Notes under the pieces: generated by a model
The model's database searches: none
Told to the model about the DNA's origin: nothing
Seen by the model: only the letters and a program-made list of their open reading frames with translations
Shown: one piece after another, positions 15,639 through 23,647 of the stretch
Layout of the letters: every line of letters starts with the position of its first letter
Numbering within the stretch: position 1 is the stretch's first letter
Translations under genes and position numbers: made by a program
DNA from: Pseudomonadota bacterium
GTDB lineage: Bacteria > Pseudomonadota > Gammaproteobacteria > Steroidobacterales > Steroidobacteraceae
Assembly: GCA_021777555.1 (NCBI GenBank)
Contig: JAJYDK010000041.1
Coordinates: 1 to 34,833 of the forward strand
Direction: 5' to 3'
Length of the DNA: 34,833 bases

Positions 15639-15833
15639 TCGGGGATCCTAGACGGATGGCGGAACGGAATATTGTTTCCCGAGCGTTTCGTGCCGGGAGG
15701 GTCCGCCTGCGGTACGATGTCCGCCGAGCCGCACGCCCGGTCCTTGAGCTTCGCCCCCGATCATGGATCAAAAAAAAGAATCGGCGCCCCGTGAGCCTCT
15801 CGCGGGCGACCCCCTGCCGCGACGCGCGTTCCG

Positions 15834-17906
15834 GTGGCTCATGAGCTGAATCGGACGCGCATGCCCGGCACCCTCTCCGCATCCATCATCGCCTTCGCGC
15901 GCCTGCACCACGAGGCGGCCTATGCGCTGATCCTGATCGTCGCGCTGTCGGAGGCGCTGCCGGTGGTCGGGGCGGTCGTACCGGGTGATGCCATCATCCT
16001 CGGCATCAGCGCCCTGGTGCCGACGGGTGCGCTGCACCTGTGGCCCTTGATCGGGGCCGCGCTGGCGGGATCGGTGCTCGGGGACGGGTTCTCCTTCTGG
16101 CTCGGCCGGCGTTATCGGGAGAGCCTCTTGTGCCGCTGGCCACTTGCGCGTCATCCGGCGCTGATCGCGCGTGGCGAGGATTTTCTGCGCCGGCACGGTC
16201 GCAAGAGCATTTTCATCGCCCGCTTCACGCCCGGCGTGAGGGCCATCATCCCCGTACTCGCGGGGATATTGCGGATGGGCATCGTGCGCTTCTACGCCAC
16301 GGATGTCCTCACGGCGCTCGTGTGGGCGCCGGCGCATATTCTCGCAGGGGTGGCGATCGGCGCCTCCTTCGAGCTCCTCGGGGCCGTCGCCGGCCGGCTC
16401 GCGCTCATCGTCGCTCTGCTGCTCGGCGTGCTCGGGCTCATCGTGTGGGCGACCCGCTATGCGCTCGTGCACCTGCCGTCCCGTGCCGCGGCGGCGCAGG
16501 AGCGGCTGTGGCGCTGGGCGCGGGCACGCAATACCTGGCTCACGCGGCCGCTGCTGTCGATCCTCGATCCCTCGCGCAAGGAGTTCCCCGGGCTCCTGCT
16601 GCTCGGAGCGCTGCTGGTGGCGAGTCTGTGGCTCTTCCTCGGAGTGCTGCAGGATGTGCTCTCGGGCGATCCCCTGGTGCGGGCGGACGAGGCGGTGTTT
16701 CACTTCCTGCAGTCCCTCAGAACCGACTGGATCGATCAGATCATGGTCGTCACCAGCGAGCTCAGCGACTCGGCGGTGCTCATCGCGACGACCTGCGCGG
16801 CGCTCATCTGGTTTGCGTGGCGGCGCAACTGGCGGGCGGCAGGGCACACCGTGGCCGCCGTCATCGGCGCGAGCTTCTTCACACTCGTGTTCAAGGTCGC
16901 GCTGCGCATTCCGCGGCCCTATGCGGTGAGCTCTGGATGGAACGCGTTCTCCTTTCCGAGCGGGCACACGGTGGAGAGCGCCGCGCTGTATGGATTTCTC
17001 GCCATCGTCACGGTCTGGGAAGTCAGGGCGCACGCGAAGGTGCTCGTGACCACCGTGGCCGCAGTGTTGCTCGGCGCCACGGCGTTCTCGCGCGTGTATC
17101 TCGGCGCCCATTGGCTCTCGGACGTCCTGGCGGGCATCGCCTTCGGCCTCGCGTGGGCCACGCTGCTCGGCATCGGATACCTGAGGCACAATCCGCCACC
17201 GCTCGGAGCGGGGGGCCTGTGCACGCTGGTCGGGGCAGCGCTGCTCGCGGCCGGCGCTGCGCACGTGGAGCAGCGATACAGGGCCGATATGACACTCTAC
17301 GCGGTGCGTGAGGAACAACAGGTCATGCCCTGGGCCTCCTGGTGGGGCCACGCCTGGGCGCAACTGCCGTCCCATCGCATCGATCTCGCCGGCAGGGTGG
17401 AGGCGCCGTTGACGTTTCAATGGGCGGGAAGCCTCGAGGCGCTCCAGGCAGAGCTCACCGGCAAGGGGTGGCGCCGCCCGGTTCCCTGGAGTTTCCGCTC
17501 GGCGCTCGCGTGGCTGAATCCCCACGACCCGATTTCCGCCCTGCCGGTGCTGCCGCATCTCGAGGATGGTCACCGAGAGTCGCTCGTGATGGTGCACGCG
17601 GTGACCAGTGTGAGGGAGCCCCAGCGGTTGATCCTGCGGCTGTGGCGCTCGGATGTGCGGGTGACGGGGCTTGGGCCCAAGGTCCAGCCGCTTTACATCG
17701 GGACCGTGGTCGAGGAGCGTGCGGTCCGCATTGCCCCCATCATCACGGTCACTCACCGGGTGCCCGACTACGACGGGCCCCGCGACACGCTCGGCGCCGC
17801 GATCCGGGCACGAAGGCTCGTCGAGCGCAAGCTCGAGAAGCGGCAGCGGGGCTGGGACGGGGGGGTGTTGCTTGCTATGCTCTCCTTCCCGCCGCAAGGA
17901 GCGTAA
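15834..17906 (+). CDS. DedA / PAP2 phosphatase / LssY C-terminal fusion membrane protein
   Basis: The 690-residue protein joins three domains. Residues 1-200 are DedA-like (EALPVVGAVVPGDAIILG, RFTPGVRAIIPVLAG). About 250-450 is a PAP2 lipid phosphatase with all three motifs: KVALRIPRP near 353, PSGH near 375 and SRVYLGAHWLSD near 419. About 480-680 is a soluble LssY_C-like domain (LTFQWAGSLEALQAEL onward). DedA proteins flip or move lipids and PAP2 enzymes remove phosphate from lipid phosphates, so the fusion may dephosphorylate and move a lipid carrier such as undecaprenyl phosphate. The GTG at 15834 and ATG at 15861 are both possible starts; neither has a strong ribosome site. Confidence 0.88.
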   Translation: MAHELNRTRMPGTLSASIIAFARLHHEAAYALILIVALSEALPVVGAVVPGDAIILGISALVPTGALHLWPLIGAALAGSVLGDGFSFWLGRRYRESLLCRWPLARHPALIARGEDFLRRHGRKSIFIARFTPGVRAIIPVLAGILRMGIVRFYATDVLTALVWAPAHILAGVAIGASFELLGAVAGRLALIVALLLGVLGLIVWATRYALVHLPSRAAAAQERLWRWARARNTWLTRPLLSILDPSRKEFPGLLLLGALLVASLWLFLGVLQDVLSGDPLVRADEAVFHFLQSLRTDWIDQIMVVTSELSDSAVLIATTCAALIWFAWRRNWRAAGHTVAAVIGASFFTLVFKVALRIPRPYAVSSGWNAFSFPSGHTVESAALYGFLAIVTVWEVRAHAKVLVTTVAAVLLGATAFSRVYLGAHWLSDVLAGIAFGLAWATLLGIGYLRHNPPPLGAGGLCTLVGAALLAAGAAHVEQRYRADMTLYAVREEQQVMPWASWWGHAWAQLPSHRIDLAGRVEAPLTFQWAGSLEALQAELTGKGWRRPVPWSFRSALAWLNPHDPISALPVLPHLEDGHRESLVMVHAVTSVREPQRLILRLWRSDVRVTGLGPKVQPLYIGTVVEERAVRIAPIITVTHRVPDYDGPRDTLGAAIRARRLVERKLEKRQRGWDGGVLLAMLSFPPQGA

Positions 17907-17910
17907 GGCC

Positions 17911-18771
17911 ATGCCCGAGCAGCATCCGAGTGTCGCTGACAAGCGCCGGCAGTTTCACGAACTGCATCGCAGCGGGTGTTTCGTGATCCCCAATCCCTGG
18001 GATCCGGGCAGCGCCCGCTACCTGCAGACGCTCGGTTTCAAGGCGCTCGCGACCACGAGCTCCGGGTTCGCCTGGTCGCGGGGGCTTCCCGATTACGGCA
18101 TCACCCTCGAGGCGGTCCTGGCGCATCTGGCGGCGATGGCCGATGCGACCGACCTTCCGATCAACGCCGACTTTCAGAACGGCTTCGCGCACGATGCGCG
18201 CGGTGTCGAGCAGAACGTCCGGCTCGCGGTGGATACGGGAGTGGCGGGACTGTCGATCGAGGACTCCACCGGGGATGAGGCGAGGCCGCTCTATGACCTC
18301 GAGCTCGCGGCGCAGAGGATTCGCGCGGCGCGCCGCGCGATCGACGCCAAGGGCGGCGACACGCTGCTCGTCGGCCGGGCGGAGTGTTTTCTCCTCGGCC
18401 GGACCGACATCGAGGAGACCCTTGCGCGGCTGCGCGCCTACGCGGATGCCGGGGCGGATTGCCTGTATGCGCCGGGTGTGCGCCTGAGCGAGCACATCAG
18501 GCGCATCGTAGAGGGCGTCGCGCCGAAGCCCGTCAACCTGCTCGTCGGCTCCCCGAATCCCATGACCGTCGCCGAGATCGCCGCGCTCGGCGTGCGGCGC
18601 ATCAGCGTGGGAGGCGCGCTGGCGCGGGCGGCGTGGAGCGGGTTCATGCGCGCGGCCTGCCAGCTGGCGGGCGAGGGGAAGTTCGACGGATTGGGCGGCA
18701 CGGTCGCGGGCGACACGCTGAATGCGCTGATGCGCGGCGCCGCCGGGCTCCCGGTGGATCCCCGCGCCTGA
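17911..18771 (+). CDS. Isocitrate lyase / PEP mutase-family protein
   Basis: The 286-residue TIM-barrel protein follows an AAGGAG (17895-17900) and lies 4 bp after the fusion gene, so they are co-transcribed. It opens with GCFVIPNPWDPGSARYLQTL, the family start. The Mg-binding acid is in INADFQNGF near residue 85, followed by GLSIEDST and LVGRAECFLLGR near 155. Family members cleave or form C-C or P-C bonds in 2-oxo or 2-methyl acids. This COG2513-type subgroup has no fixed substrate, and the lyase KKCGH loop is absent. Its stop codon lies inside a strong hairpin shared with the convergent lipoprotein gene. Confidence 0.88.
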   Translation: MPEQHPSVADKRRQFHELHRSGCFVIPNPWDPGSARYLQTLGFKALATTSSGFAWSRGLPDYGITLEAVLAHLAAMADATDLPINADFQNGFAHDARGVEQNVRLAVDTGVAGLSIEDSTGDEARPLYDLELAAQRIRAARRAIDAKGGDTLLVGRAECFLLGRTDIEETLARLRAYADAGADCLYAPGVRLSEHIRRIVEGVAPKPVNLLVGSPNPMTVAEIAALGVRRISVGGALARAAWSGFMRAACQLAGEGKFDGLGGTVAGDTLNALMRGAAGLPVDPRA

Positions 18772-18792
18772 GGGGGCGACCCTCGGGCGCGG
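18762..18792. terminator. Hairpin between convergent genes, likely bidirectional terminator
   Basis: A 13-bp stem (18762-18774 with 18780-18792, one G-U pair) closes a 5-base loop. It covers the last codons and TGA (18769-18771) of the PEP mutase-like gene and lies 11 bp from the stop of the convergent lipoprotein gene. No strong U-tract follows, so termination would rely on the stem's stability or on Rho. Confidence 0.55.
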
Positions 18793-18803
18793 AGCCCCGG
18801 GAC

Positions 18804-19139
18804 TCAGCTGTGCTTGGACTTGAAGATGCGGACCTGATCGTTGAACTGAGCGGTGATCTGCTTCAGCTGATTCACCGCGGAGTTGTGCAGGCTCACCACG
18901 GAATCAGAGCTCAACTGGTTCTGGCGCGCCTCGAAGTCGAGGCACTTGAGATAGGTCTGAACGTCGTTGTTGTATTCCTTGACGGTCTGCATGGTCGTGA
19001 CCATCACCGCCATGCTGGCGGTGGCGCCGTCGGGAATCTTGCTCGGCGCGGGCGGCTGATTGCAGCCGGCGAGGGCGGCCGGGGCGCACATCACACATCC
19101 GATCGTCAGGGCGGCAAGGAACTGCTTCGATGATTTCAT
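18804..19139 (-). CDS. Small putative lipoprotein
   Basis: The 111-residue precursor has a signal peptide (MKSSKQFLAALTIGC...) and a lipobox LAGC with the lipidated Cys at residue 26. After it come NQPPAPSKIPDGATASM and a helical region with VKEYNNDVQTYLKCLDFEAR, a pattern I associate with conserved uncharacterised proteins of gammaproteobacteria. A role is not known. The start at ATG 19139 fits the signal peptide; there is no clear ribosome site. It is transcribed toward the PEP mutase-like gene. Confidence 0.75.
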   Translation of the reverse strand: MKSSKQFLAALTIGCVMCAPAALAGCNQPPAPSKIPDGATASMAVMVTTMQTVKEYNNDVQTYLKCLDFEARQNQLSSDSVVSLHNSAVNQLKQITAQFNDQVRIFKSKHS

Positions 19140-19384
19140 TTTGAGGAGTCTCGTTGCAAGCAGGAACTGTGAACTAAGCCGGAGAAGTGTAGCGAGCCCT
19201 CCGCTTGACGCCGTGACGGTGCTCACGGAATTTTTCCGGTGTCCCTGCAACGTCAAATTCCCTTTCACATAAACCGGATCGATGTGACATAGGGCGGAGC
19301 AGGGCGCCCTCGCGCAGACCCGTGCCGACAAGTCAGAACGGGAAGACAAACACCGTGTTGTCCGCGGTGACGCACAGGCGATGG

Positions 19385-19530
19385 GTCGAGGCGATCCGTG
19401 ACTCGGCGGGCGTCATGGGATTTCTGACGGGGTGGCGGAGTTCGTGGAGAACGCCACAGTCCTAGAGCGGCTGCGCGACACCGGAGTCGACTTCGCGCAG
19501 CGCCACGGCATCGGCTTGCCCGAGCCGCTC
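19385..19530 (+). pseudogene. EAL-domain (c-di-GMP phosphodiesterase) C-terminal remnant
   Basis: Two frames together read VEAIRDSAGVMGFLT then VAEFVENATVLERLRDTGVD and FAQRHGIGLPEPL. The block AEFVE...L...GVDFAQ-GIG-P-PL is the C-terminal signature of EAL domains that hydrolyse cyclic di-GMP. A one-base shift near 19428-19431 separates the two parts, and the catalytic EAL, N and D motifs upstream are absent. This is decayed DNA in the 540-bp gap upstream of the metal importer operon; the remainder of that gap (19140-19384 and 19531-19647) has no supportable gene. Confidence 0.6.
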
Positions 19531-19647
19531 CAGAGGTGCTTCGCACAGGCCGCGAGCACCCCGCCAGGCCGGGGTGCGTTGGAGTGGGCCGTCCCGGTGC
19601 GGTGCCGGGCAACCGGTTCCGGTCTCGCTTGCGCGCCCCTTCCGCGG

Positions 19648-19683
19648 TGGACGGAGTATTTGATACAAAGTATCATTAACCAG
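19648..19683 (+). promoter_or_regulatory. Promoter and palindromic operator of the metal importer operon
   Basis: TGGACG (19648-19653) and TATCAT (19671-19676) are separated by 17 bp, a good sigma-70 promoter. Transcription would begin near 19683, the first base of the GTG start codon, so the mRNA may be leaderless; no Shine-Dalgarno is visible. The perfect inverted repeat TGATAC-AAA-GTATCA (19661-19675) overlaps the spacer and -10. It is a natural candidate for the Zur-like regulator encoded at the end of the operon. Confidence 0.55.
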
Positions 19684-20600
19684 TGCTGCGACGCCTCACC
19701 GTCCTTCTCGCCCTGTCCGTGGCCGCCGCGGTATCCGGCTGCGGCCACTCCCCGCGTGATACGACGCTCAGCGCCGTCGGCATCGAGAGTCAGTACGCCG
19801 ATGTCATCGCGCAGGTCGCGGGCCCGCGTGTGAGGGTGAGGGCCATCGAGACCGATCCGAACACCGATCCGCACGAGTTCGAGGCGAGCCCGGCGGTTGC
19901 GCGCAGCCTCGCAACCGCCTCGCTCATCGTCGAGAATGGTCTCGGATATGATCCGTGGGTCGATCGGATCGTGGCCGCATCGCCGGGCCCACGCACGGTG
20001 ATCAACGTTGGACGCCTGCTCGGCCTGCCGCCCACGGCAAATCCCCACGTGTGGTATGACCCCAGGACCATGCCTGCAGTGGCCGAGGCGGTCGCCGCGG
20101 CGCTCTCGGCTGAAAGGCCGGCCGAAGCCGCCGGCTTTCGGTCCCGTGCCCGCGCCTTCGTGGCCTCGCTCGCGCCCTGGAAAGAGGCGCTCGAGAGGTT
20201 CAAGCGCCGCTACGGCGGCACCGCCGTGGCGGTGACCGAACCGGTCGCCGATGACCTGCTCGAGGCCGCCGGCTGCACCATCCTCAGCCCTTATTCGCTG
20301 CAGACCGCCATCATGAATGGCACCGACCCGGCGCCGCAGGACGTGGCGGCCGAGGAGGCGCTGCTGAGGGAGCACAAAGTGAAAGTGCTCATCTACAACC
20401 GCCAGGTGACCAACCCGCTCACCGCCTCCTTCGTCGACCTCGCCCGCCGCAACGGCATTGCGGTGGTGGGCGTCTACGAAACCATGCCCGTCGGATATCA
20501 CTACCGGTCCTGGATGCTGGCGGAAATGAGCGCGTTGGAGCAGGCCGTTTCGCGCGGTATCTCGACGACCCGGCTCGAAGAGGGGGCGCTGCGCCCATGA
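19683..20600 (+). CDS. Zinc/manganese-type ABC importer substrate-binding lipoprotein (ZnuA/TroA family)
   Basis: The 305-residue precursor has a signal peptide ending in the lipobox VSGC (Cys 20). Cluster A-I features are DPNTDPHEFEASP (first metal His), ANPHVWYDPRTMPAVAEAVA (second His), NGTDPAPQDV and YETMPVGYHY. It would capture Zn(II) or Mn(II) in the periplasm and deliver it to the permeases. The His-rich loop seen in many ZnuA proteins is absent. It overlaps the ATPase gene by four bases (ATGA). Which metal is bound is inferred from the Zur-like regulator, not from this sequence alone. Confidence 0.88.
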   Translation: MLRRLTVLLALSVAAAVSGCGHSPRDTTLSAVGIESQYADVIAQVAGPRVRVRAIETDPNTDPHEFEASPAVARSLATASLIVENGLGYDPWVDRIVAASPGPRTVINVGRLLGLPPTANPHVWYDPRTMPAVAEAVAAALSAERPAEAAGFRSRARAFVASLAPWKEALERFKRRYGGTAVAVTEPVADDLLEAAGCTILSPYSLQTAIMNGTDPAPQDVAAEEALLREHKVKVLIYNRQVTNPLTASFVDLARRNGIAVVGVYETMPVGYHYRSWMLAEMSALEQAVSRGISTTRLEEGALRP

Positions 20601-21418
20601 CCCAGGCGGCGGCTCTTTCGGTCGAAGGACTCGGCATCTCGCTCTCGGGGCGTCAGATCCTCAAGGACGTGAAATTTCAGGTGGCGCCGGGGGAGTTCTG
20701 CGCGCTGATCGGCGCCAACGGCTCGGGCAAGACGACGCTGCTCAAGGCCATCGTCGGTCTCGTCAAACCCGATTCAGGCCGGATCACGGTCGATGTGGAC
20801 GGTTCCGGCGGGACGAGTGTCGGGTACGTCCCCCAGAAGATCTCGCTCGATCCGCACCTCCCGCTGCGCGCACGGGATGTCGTCATGCTCGGCCTCGATG
20901 GGGCGCGTCTCGGACTGCCGCTTCCCTCGAGTGCGCGCGATGCGCGCGTCGAGGAGATGCTGCAGGCGGTCGGCGCCGGGGACTTCGCCGAGCGCAGGGT
21001 CGGACTTCTCTCCGGCGGGCAGCAGCAACGGATCCTGGTGGCGCATGCGCTGGTTCGGCGTCCACGGCTGCTGCTGCTCGATGAGCCGCTCGCCAGCCTC
21101 GATGTGCGCAGTGTGGCGGAGATCGTCGCACTGTTGCGGCGGCTGTCGCTTCAGTACGGGACGGCGATCCTGCTCTCGGCCCACGACATGAACCCGTTGC
21201 TGCCGGTCATGGATCGCATCGTGTACCTCGCGAGCTGCTGCGCCGTGTCCGGCAAGGCCGACGAAGTGGTGCGTACCGAGGTGCTGAGCCGACTCTACGG
21301 CTACCACGTCGATGTGGTGCGGGTTCACGGCCGGGTGGTGGTGATCGCCGCCCACGAGCCCGAGGAGATCCGCGCGGCGCTGGCGCGGGACCCCGTGCAC
21401 ACCGCCGAGATCCCTTGA
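20597..21418 (+). CDS. Metal ABC importer ATPase (ZnuC-like)
   Basis: The 273-residue ABC ATPase has Walker A GANGSGKTT, Q-loop GYVPQKISLD, signature LSGGQQQ, Walker B LLLLDEPLASLD and switch His in SAHDMNP. The C-terminal extension (EVLSRLYGYHVDVVRVHGRV) is typical of ZnuC/TroB-type subunits. It energises uptake by the two permeases that follow, six bases downstream. Confidence 0.92.
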   Translation: MTQAAALSVEGLGISLSGRQILKDVKFQVAPGEFCALIGANGSGKTTLLKAIVGLVKPDSGRITVDVDGSGGTSVGYVPQKISLDPHLPLRARDVVMLGLDGARLGLPLPSSARDARVEEMLQAVGAGDFAERRVGLLSGGQQQRILVAHALVRRPRLLLLDEPLASLDVRSVAEIVALLRRLSLQYGTAILLSAHDMNPLLPVMDRIVYLASCCAVSGKADEVVRTEVLSRLYGYHVDVVRVHGRVVVIAAHEPEEIRAALARDPVHTAEIP

Positions 21419-21424
21419 GCGGGC

Positions 21425-22330
21425 ATGGGCGTCCTCGGCCTGATATTCGCACCGGGCTTCCTCAGCAACGGCCCCGTGCACACCGCATTGCTGGTGGGGG
21501 GAGGGGCCGCGGTCGTAGGTGCCGTCGTCGGCGTCTTCACCGTGATGCGCGGCCAATCGTTCGCGGGGCACGCCCTTGCGGATGTGAGCAGCGCGGGCGG
21601 TTCGGCGTCCTTTCTGCTCGGCCTCAACCCGCTCGTCGGCTTCCTCGGCATGGCGGCGCTCGCGGCCGGGGTGATGGAGTGGGCCGATGTGCGCGATGCC
21701 CGCGAGCGCGACCTCCTCACCGGTGTGATGTTGGGTGCGGGGCTCGGGCTCACGGCGCTGTTCCTGTACTTCGCCTCAGTCACCGGCAGTGCGAGCGGAG
21801 CGGCGATCACGGTCCTGTTCGGCTCGATGTTCACCATCCCCGCCTCGATCGTTCCGGCGGCGCTCGCGCTCGCCGGGGTCGCGCTCGCGGTGATCGCCGC
21901 GATCTATCGTCCGCTGCTGCTGAGCGCGGTGTCGGAGGATCTGGCGCAGGCGCAGGGCACGCGCGTCAGGTTGATCGGACTCGCACACGGGTGGGCTCTG
22001 GCGCTCGCCGTGTCCCTCTCGGCCATGACGGTCGGGGCCATCCTCTCCACGGCATTGCTCATCGGGCCGGCCGCCGCGGGTCTGCGCCTCGCCGACCGCC
22101 CGGGGCGCTCGCTCGCGCTCGCGGTGCTGATCGGGCTGCTCGCGACCTGGGGCGGTATCCTGCTCGCCTACGACAGCTACGACTGGACGCCCGGGCACGG
22201 CTGGCCGGTGAGCTTCTTCATCGTCGTCCTCGTCTTCATCGCGTATCTCCTCGCGGCCCTGCTTGCGCGCGTGCGCGCGCGCGGCGTGAGCCTGCGGGCG
22301 GTGCATCCATCGGGGTGCGGGCAGGACTGA
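21425..22330 (+). CDS. Metal ABC importer permease 1 (ABC-3 family)
   Basis: The 301-residue membrane protein has about eight hydrophobic helices. It includes MRGQSFAGHALADVSSAGGS, the coupling-helix region of ZnuB/TroC permeases, plus TVLFGSMFTI and MTVGAILSTALLIGPAAAG. It starts 6 bp after the ATPase gene and its stop overlaps the next ATG (TGATG). It probably forms a heterodimer with permease 2. Confidence 0.9.
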   Translation: MGVLGLIFAPGFLSNGPVHTALLVGGGAAVVGAVVGVFTVMRGQSFAGHALADVSSAGGSASFLLGLNPLVGFLGMAALAAGVMEWADVRDARERDLLTGVMLGAGLGLTALFLYFASVTGSASGAAITVLFGSMFTIPASIVPAALALAGVALAVIAAIYRPLLLSAVSEDLAQAQGTRVRLIGLAHGWALALAVSLSAMTVGAILSTALLIGPAAAGLRLADRPGRSLALAVLIGLLATWGGILLAYDSYDWTPGHGWPVSFFIVVLVFIAYLLAALLARVRARGVSLRAVHPSGCGQD

Positions 22331-23127
22331 TGTTCGGCAGCTTCATGACCAACGCCTGGATCGTGGCCACGATGGTGGCCATCACCGCGGGCATCGTGGG
22401 ATTCTTCGTCGTCGTGCGCCGCGCCGCCTTCGCGGCCCATGTGCTGCCGCTCGGCGCCTTCCCCGGGGCCGCGGCGGCCAGCCTCCTCGGGGTGAACGAG
22501 CTGCTAGGCATCATTGCGTTCTCCGCCCTCGGGGTGCTCGGCATCAGCCAGCTGCAGCGCTGGGAGCGCCGCGAGGTGGCCACCGCGCTCTGGCTCGCCG
22601 TGGCCCTTGCGCTCGGCACGCTGTTTCTCAGCATGACGCGGCGGTATTCCCAGGGTGTCTATGCGCTCCTGTTCGGGGAGGTGTTCGGCATCCGTTCCGC
22701 TTTGATCGCTCCGGTCGCCGTGCTCGGGGCGATTGCGATTGCGGTGACGCTGCTGCTGTATCGCCCGCTGCTGCTCGATTCCCTCTCGCCCGAGCTCGGC
22801 GAGGCGGCGGGCACGGGGCGTGGGCGGATCGAGCTCGCCTTCCTCGCCGTGCTCGCGCTGTGCACGGCCACGGCCCTGCCGGTCGTCGGGGCGCTCATGG
22901 TCTTCAGTCTGATGGTGGGTCCGGCCAGCGCAGCCCGTTTCCTCACCGATCGGCCGCTCCTCGCGCTCACCCTGTCGGTGGTCCTCTCGCTCGCGACCGT
23001 CTGGAGCGCCATTGCGCTCTCCTACCTGAGCAACTGGCCCGTGGGTTTTTTCGTCGGGGTCCTGGGCGGGGTGTCCTACGCGGCGGGTCGGCTGCGCCAC
23101 CGGGGCGGGCCGGCGCACGTGCGCTGA
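22330..23127 (+). CDS. Metal ABC importer permease 2 (ABC-3 family)
   Basis: The 265-residue paralogue of permease 1 has the same family blocks: VVVRRAAFAAHVLPLGAFPG, LFGEVFGI and ALPVVGALMVFSLMVGPAS. Two different permeases in one operon imply a heterodimeric channel, unlike the single ZnuB of E. coli. The ATG at 22330 overlaps the previous stop. The Zur-like gene follows after 9 bp. Confidence 0.9.
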   Translation: MFGSFMTNAWIVATMVAITAGIVGFFVVVRRAAFAAHVLPLGAFPGAAAASLLGVNELLGIIAFSALGVLGISQLQRWERREVATALWLAVALALGTLFLSMTRRYSQGVYALLFGEVFGIRSALIAPVAVLGAIAIAVTLLLYRPLLLDSLSPELGEAAGTGRGRIELAFLAVLALCTATALPVVGALMVFSLMVGPASAARFLTDRPLLALTLSVVLSLATVWSAIALSYLSNWPVGFFVGVLGGVSYAAGRLRHRGGPAHVR

Positions 23128-23136
23128 GGAGGTCGC

Positions 23137-23616
23137 ATGGCGAAGACGCACAAAGCCATCCACACACCGGGACTCGAGGGGGCGCTCGACAGACTCGAGC
23201 ACCTGTGCCGTGCGCGCGGGCAGCGCCTGACGCGACAGCGGCGGGCGGTGCTCTCGAGCCTGCTCTCGGCGGGCCGGGCGCTCTCGGCGTATGAGCTGCT
23301 CGAGCGCCTGCGCCCCGAGGATGGGAAGTCGACGCCGGCGAGCGTCTATCGGAGCCTCGACTTCCTGATGACGCTCGGGGTGGTGCACCGGCTCGAGAGC
23401 ACGCGCTCCTTCATCGCGTGCGAGCACCCGGAGACGCCCCACTGGGTGCAGTTTCTGATCTGCCGCCGCTGTGGCCAGGTCGTGGAGGCCGAGGACGAGC
23501 GCATCGCCGCGGCCACCGAGAGTCTCGGGCAGCGCCTTGGTTTCGCGCTCGATCAGCGCGTCGTCGAGCTTACGGGGGTGTGCGAGGGTTGCCGGGGGAG
23601 CGCCGCGCGGCACTGA
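23137..23616 (+). CDS. zur: Fur-family regulator, Zur-like
   Basis: The 159-residue protein follows GGAGG and has the Fur-family N-terminal winged helix (RGQRLTRQRRAVLSSLL, STPASVYRSLDFLMTLGVVH). The dimer domain contains RLESTRSFIACEHP, FLICRRCGQVVE and ELTGVCEGC. The two CxxC pairs form the structural zinc site, and the order RLEST...GFAL...CxxC resembles Zur more than Fur. As the last gene of the operon it would repress the operon when zinc is sufficient, acting at the palindrome at 19661-19675. It ends 31 bp from the convergent peptidase gene. Confidence 0.85.
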   Translation: MAKTHKAIHTPGLEGALDRLEHLCRARGQRLTRQRRAVLSSLLSAGRALSAYELLERLRPEDGKSTPASVYRSLDFLMTLGVVHRLESTRSFIACEHPETPHWVQFLICRRCGQVVEAEDERIAAATESLGQRLGFALDQRVVELTGVCEGCRGSAARH

Positions 23617-23647
23617 CTGCGCGCGCGGCGTCCCGGCGGGACTTCCC

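Noticed and set aside
15649-15680. GGGAAAC and CGTCTA upstream of the ECF sigma gene as an autoregulated promoter
   Set aside because: The 19-bp spacing is longer than the usual 16-17 bp for ECF promoters, so the match may be chance.
15768-17942. 724-codon open frame on the minus strand
   Set aside because: Antisense shadow of the DedA-PAP2-LssY gene; very rich in Arg, Pro, Glu and His, with no domain.
19335-19415. 26-codon minus-strand ORF starting MTPAESRIASTHRLCV
   Set aside because: Too short, no ribosome site, and it overlaps the EAL-domain remnant on the other strand.
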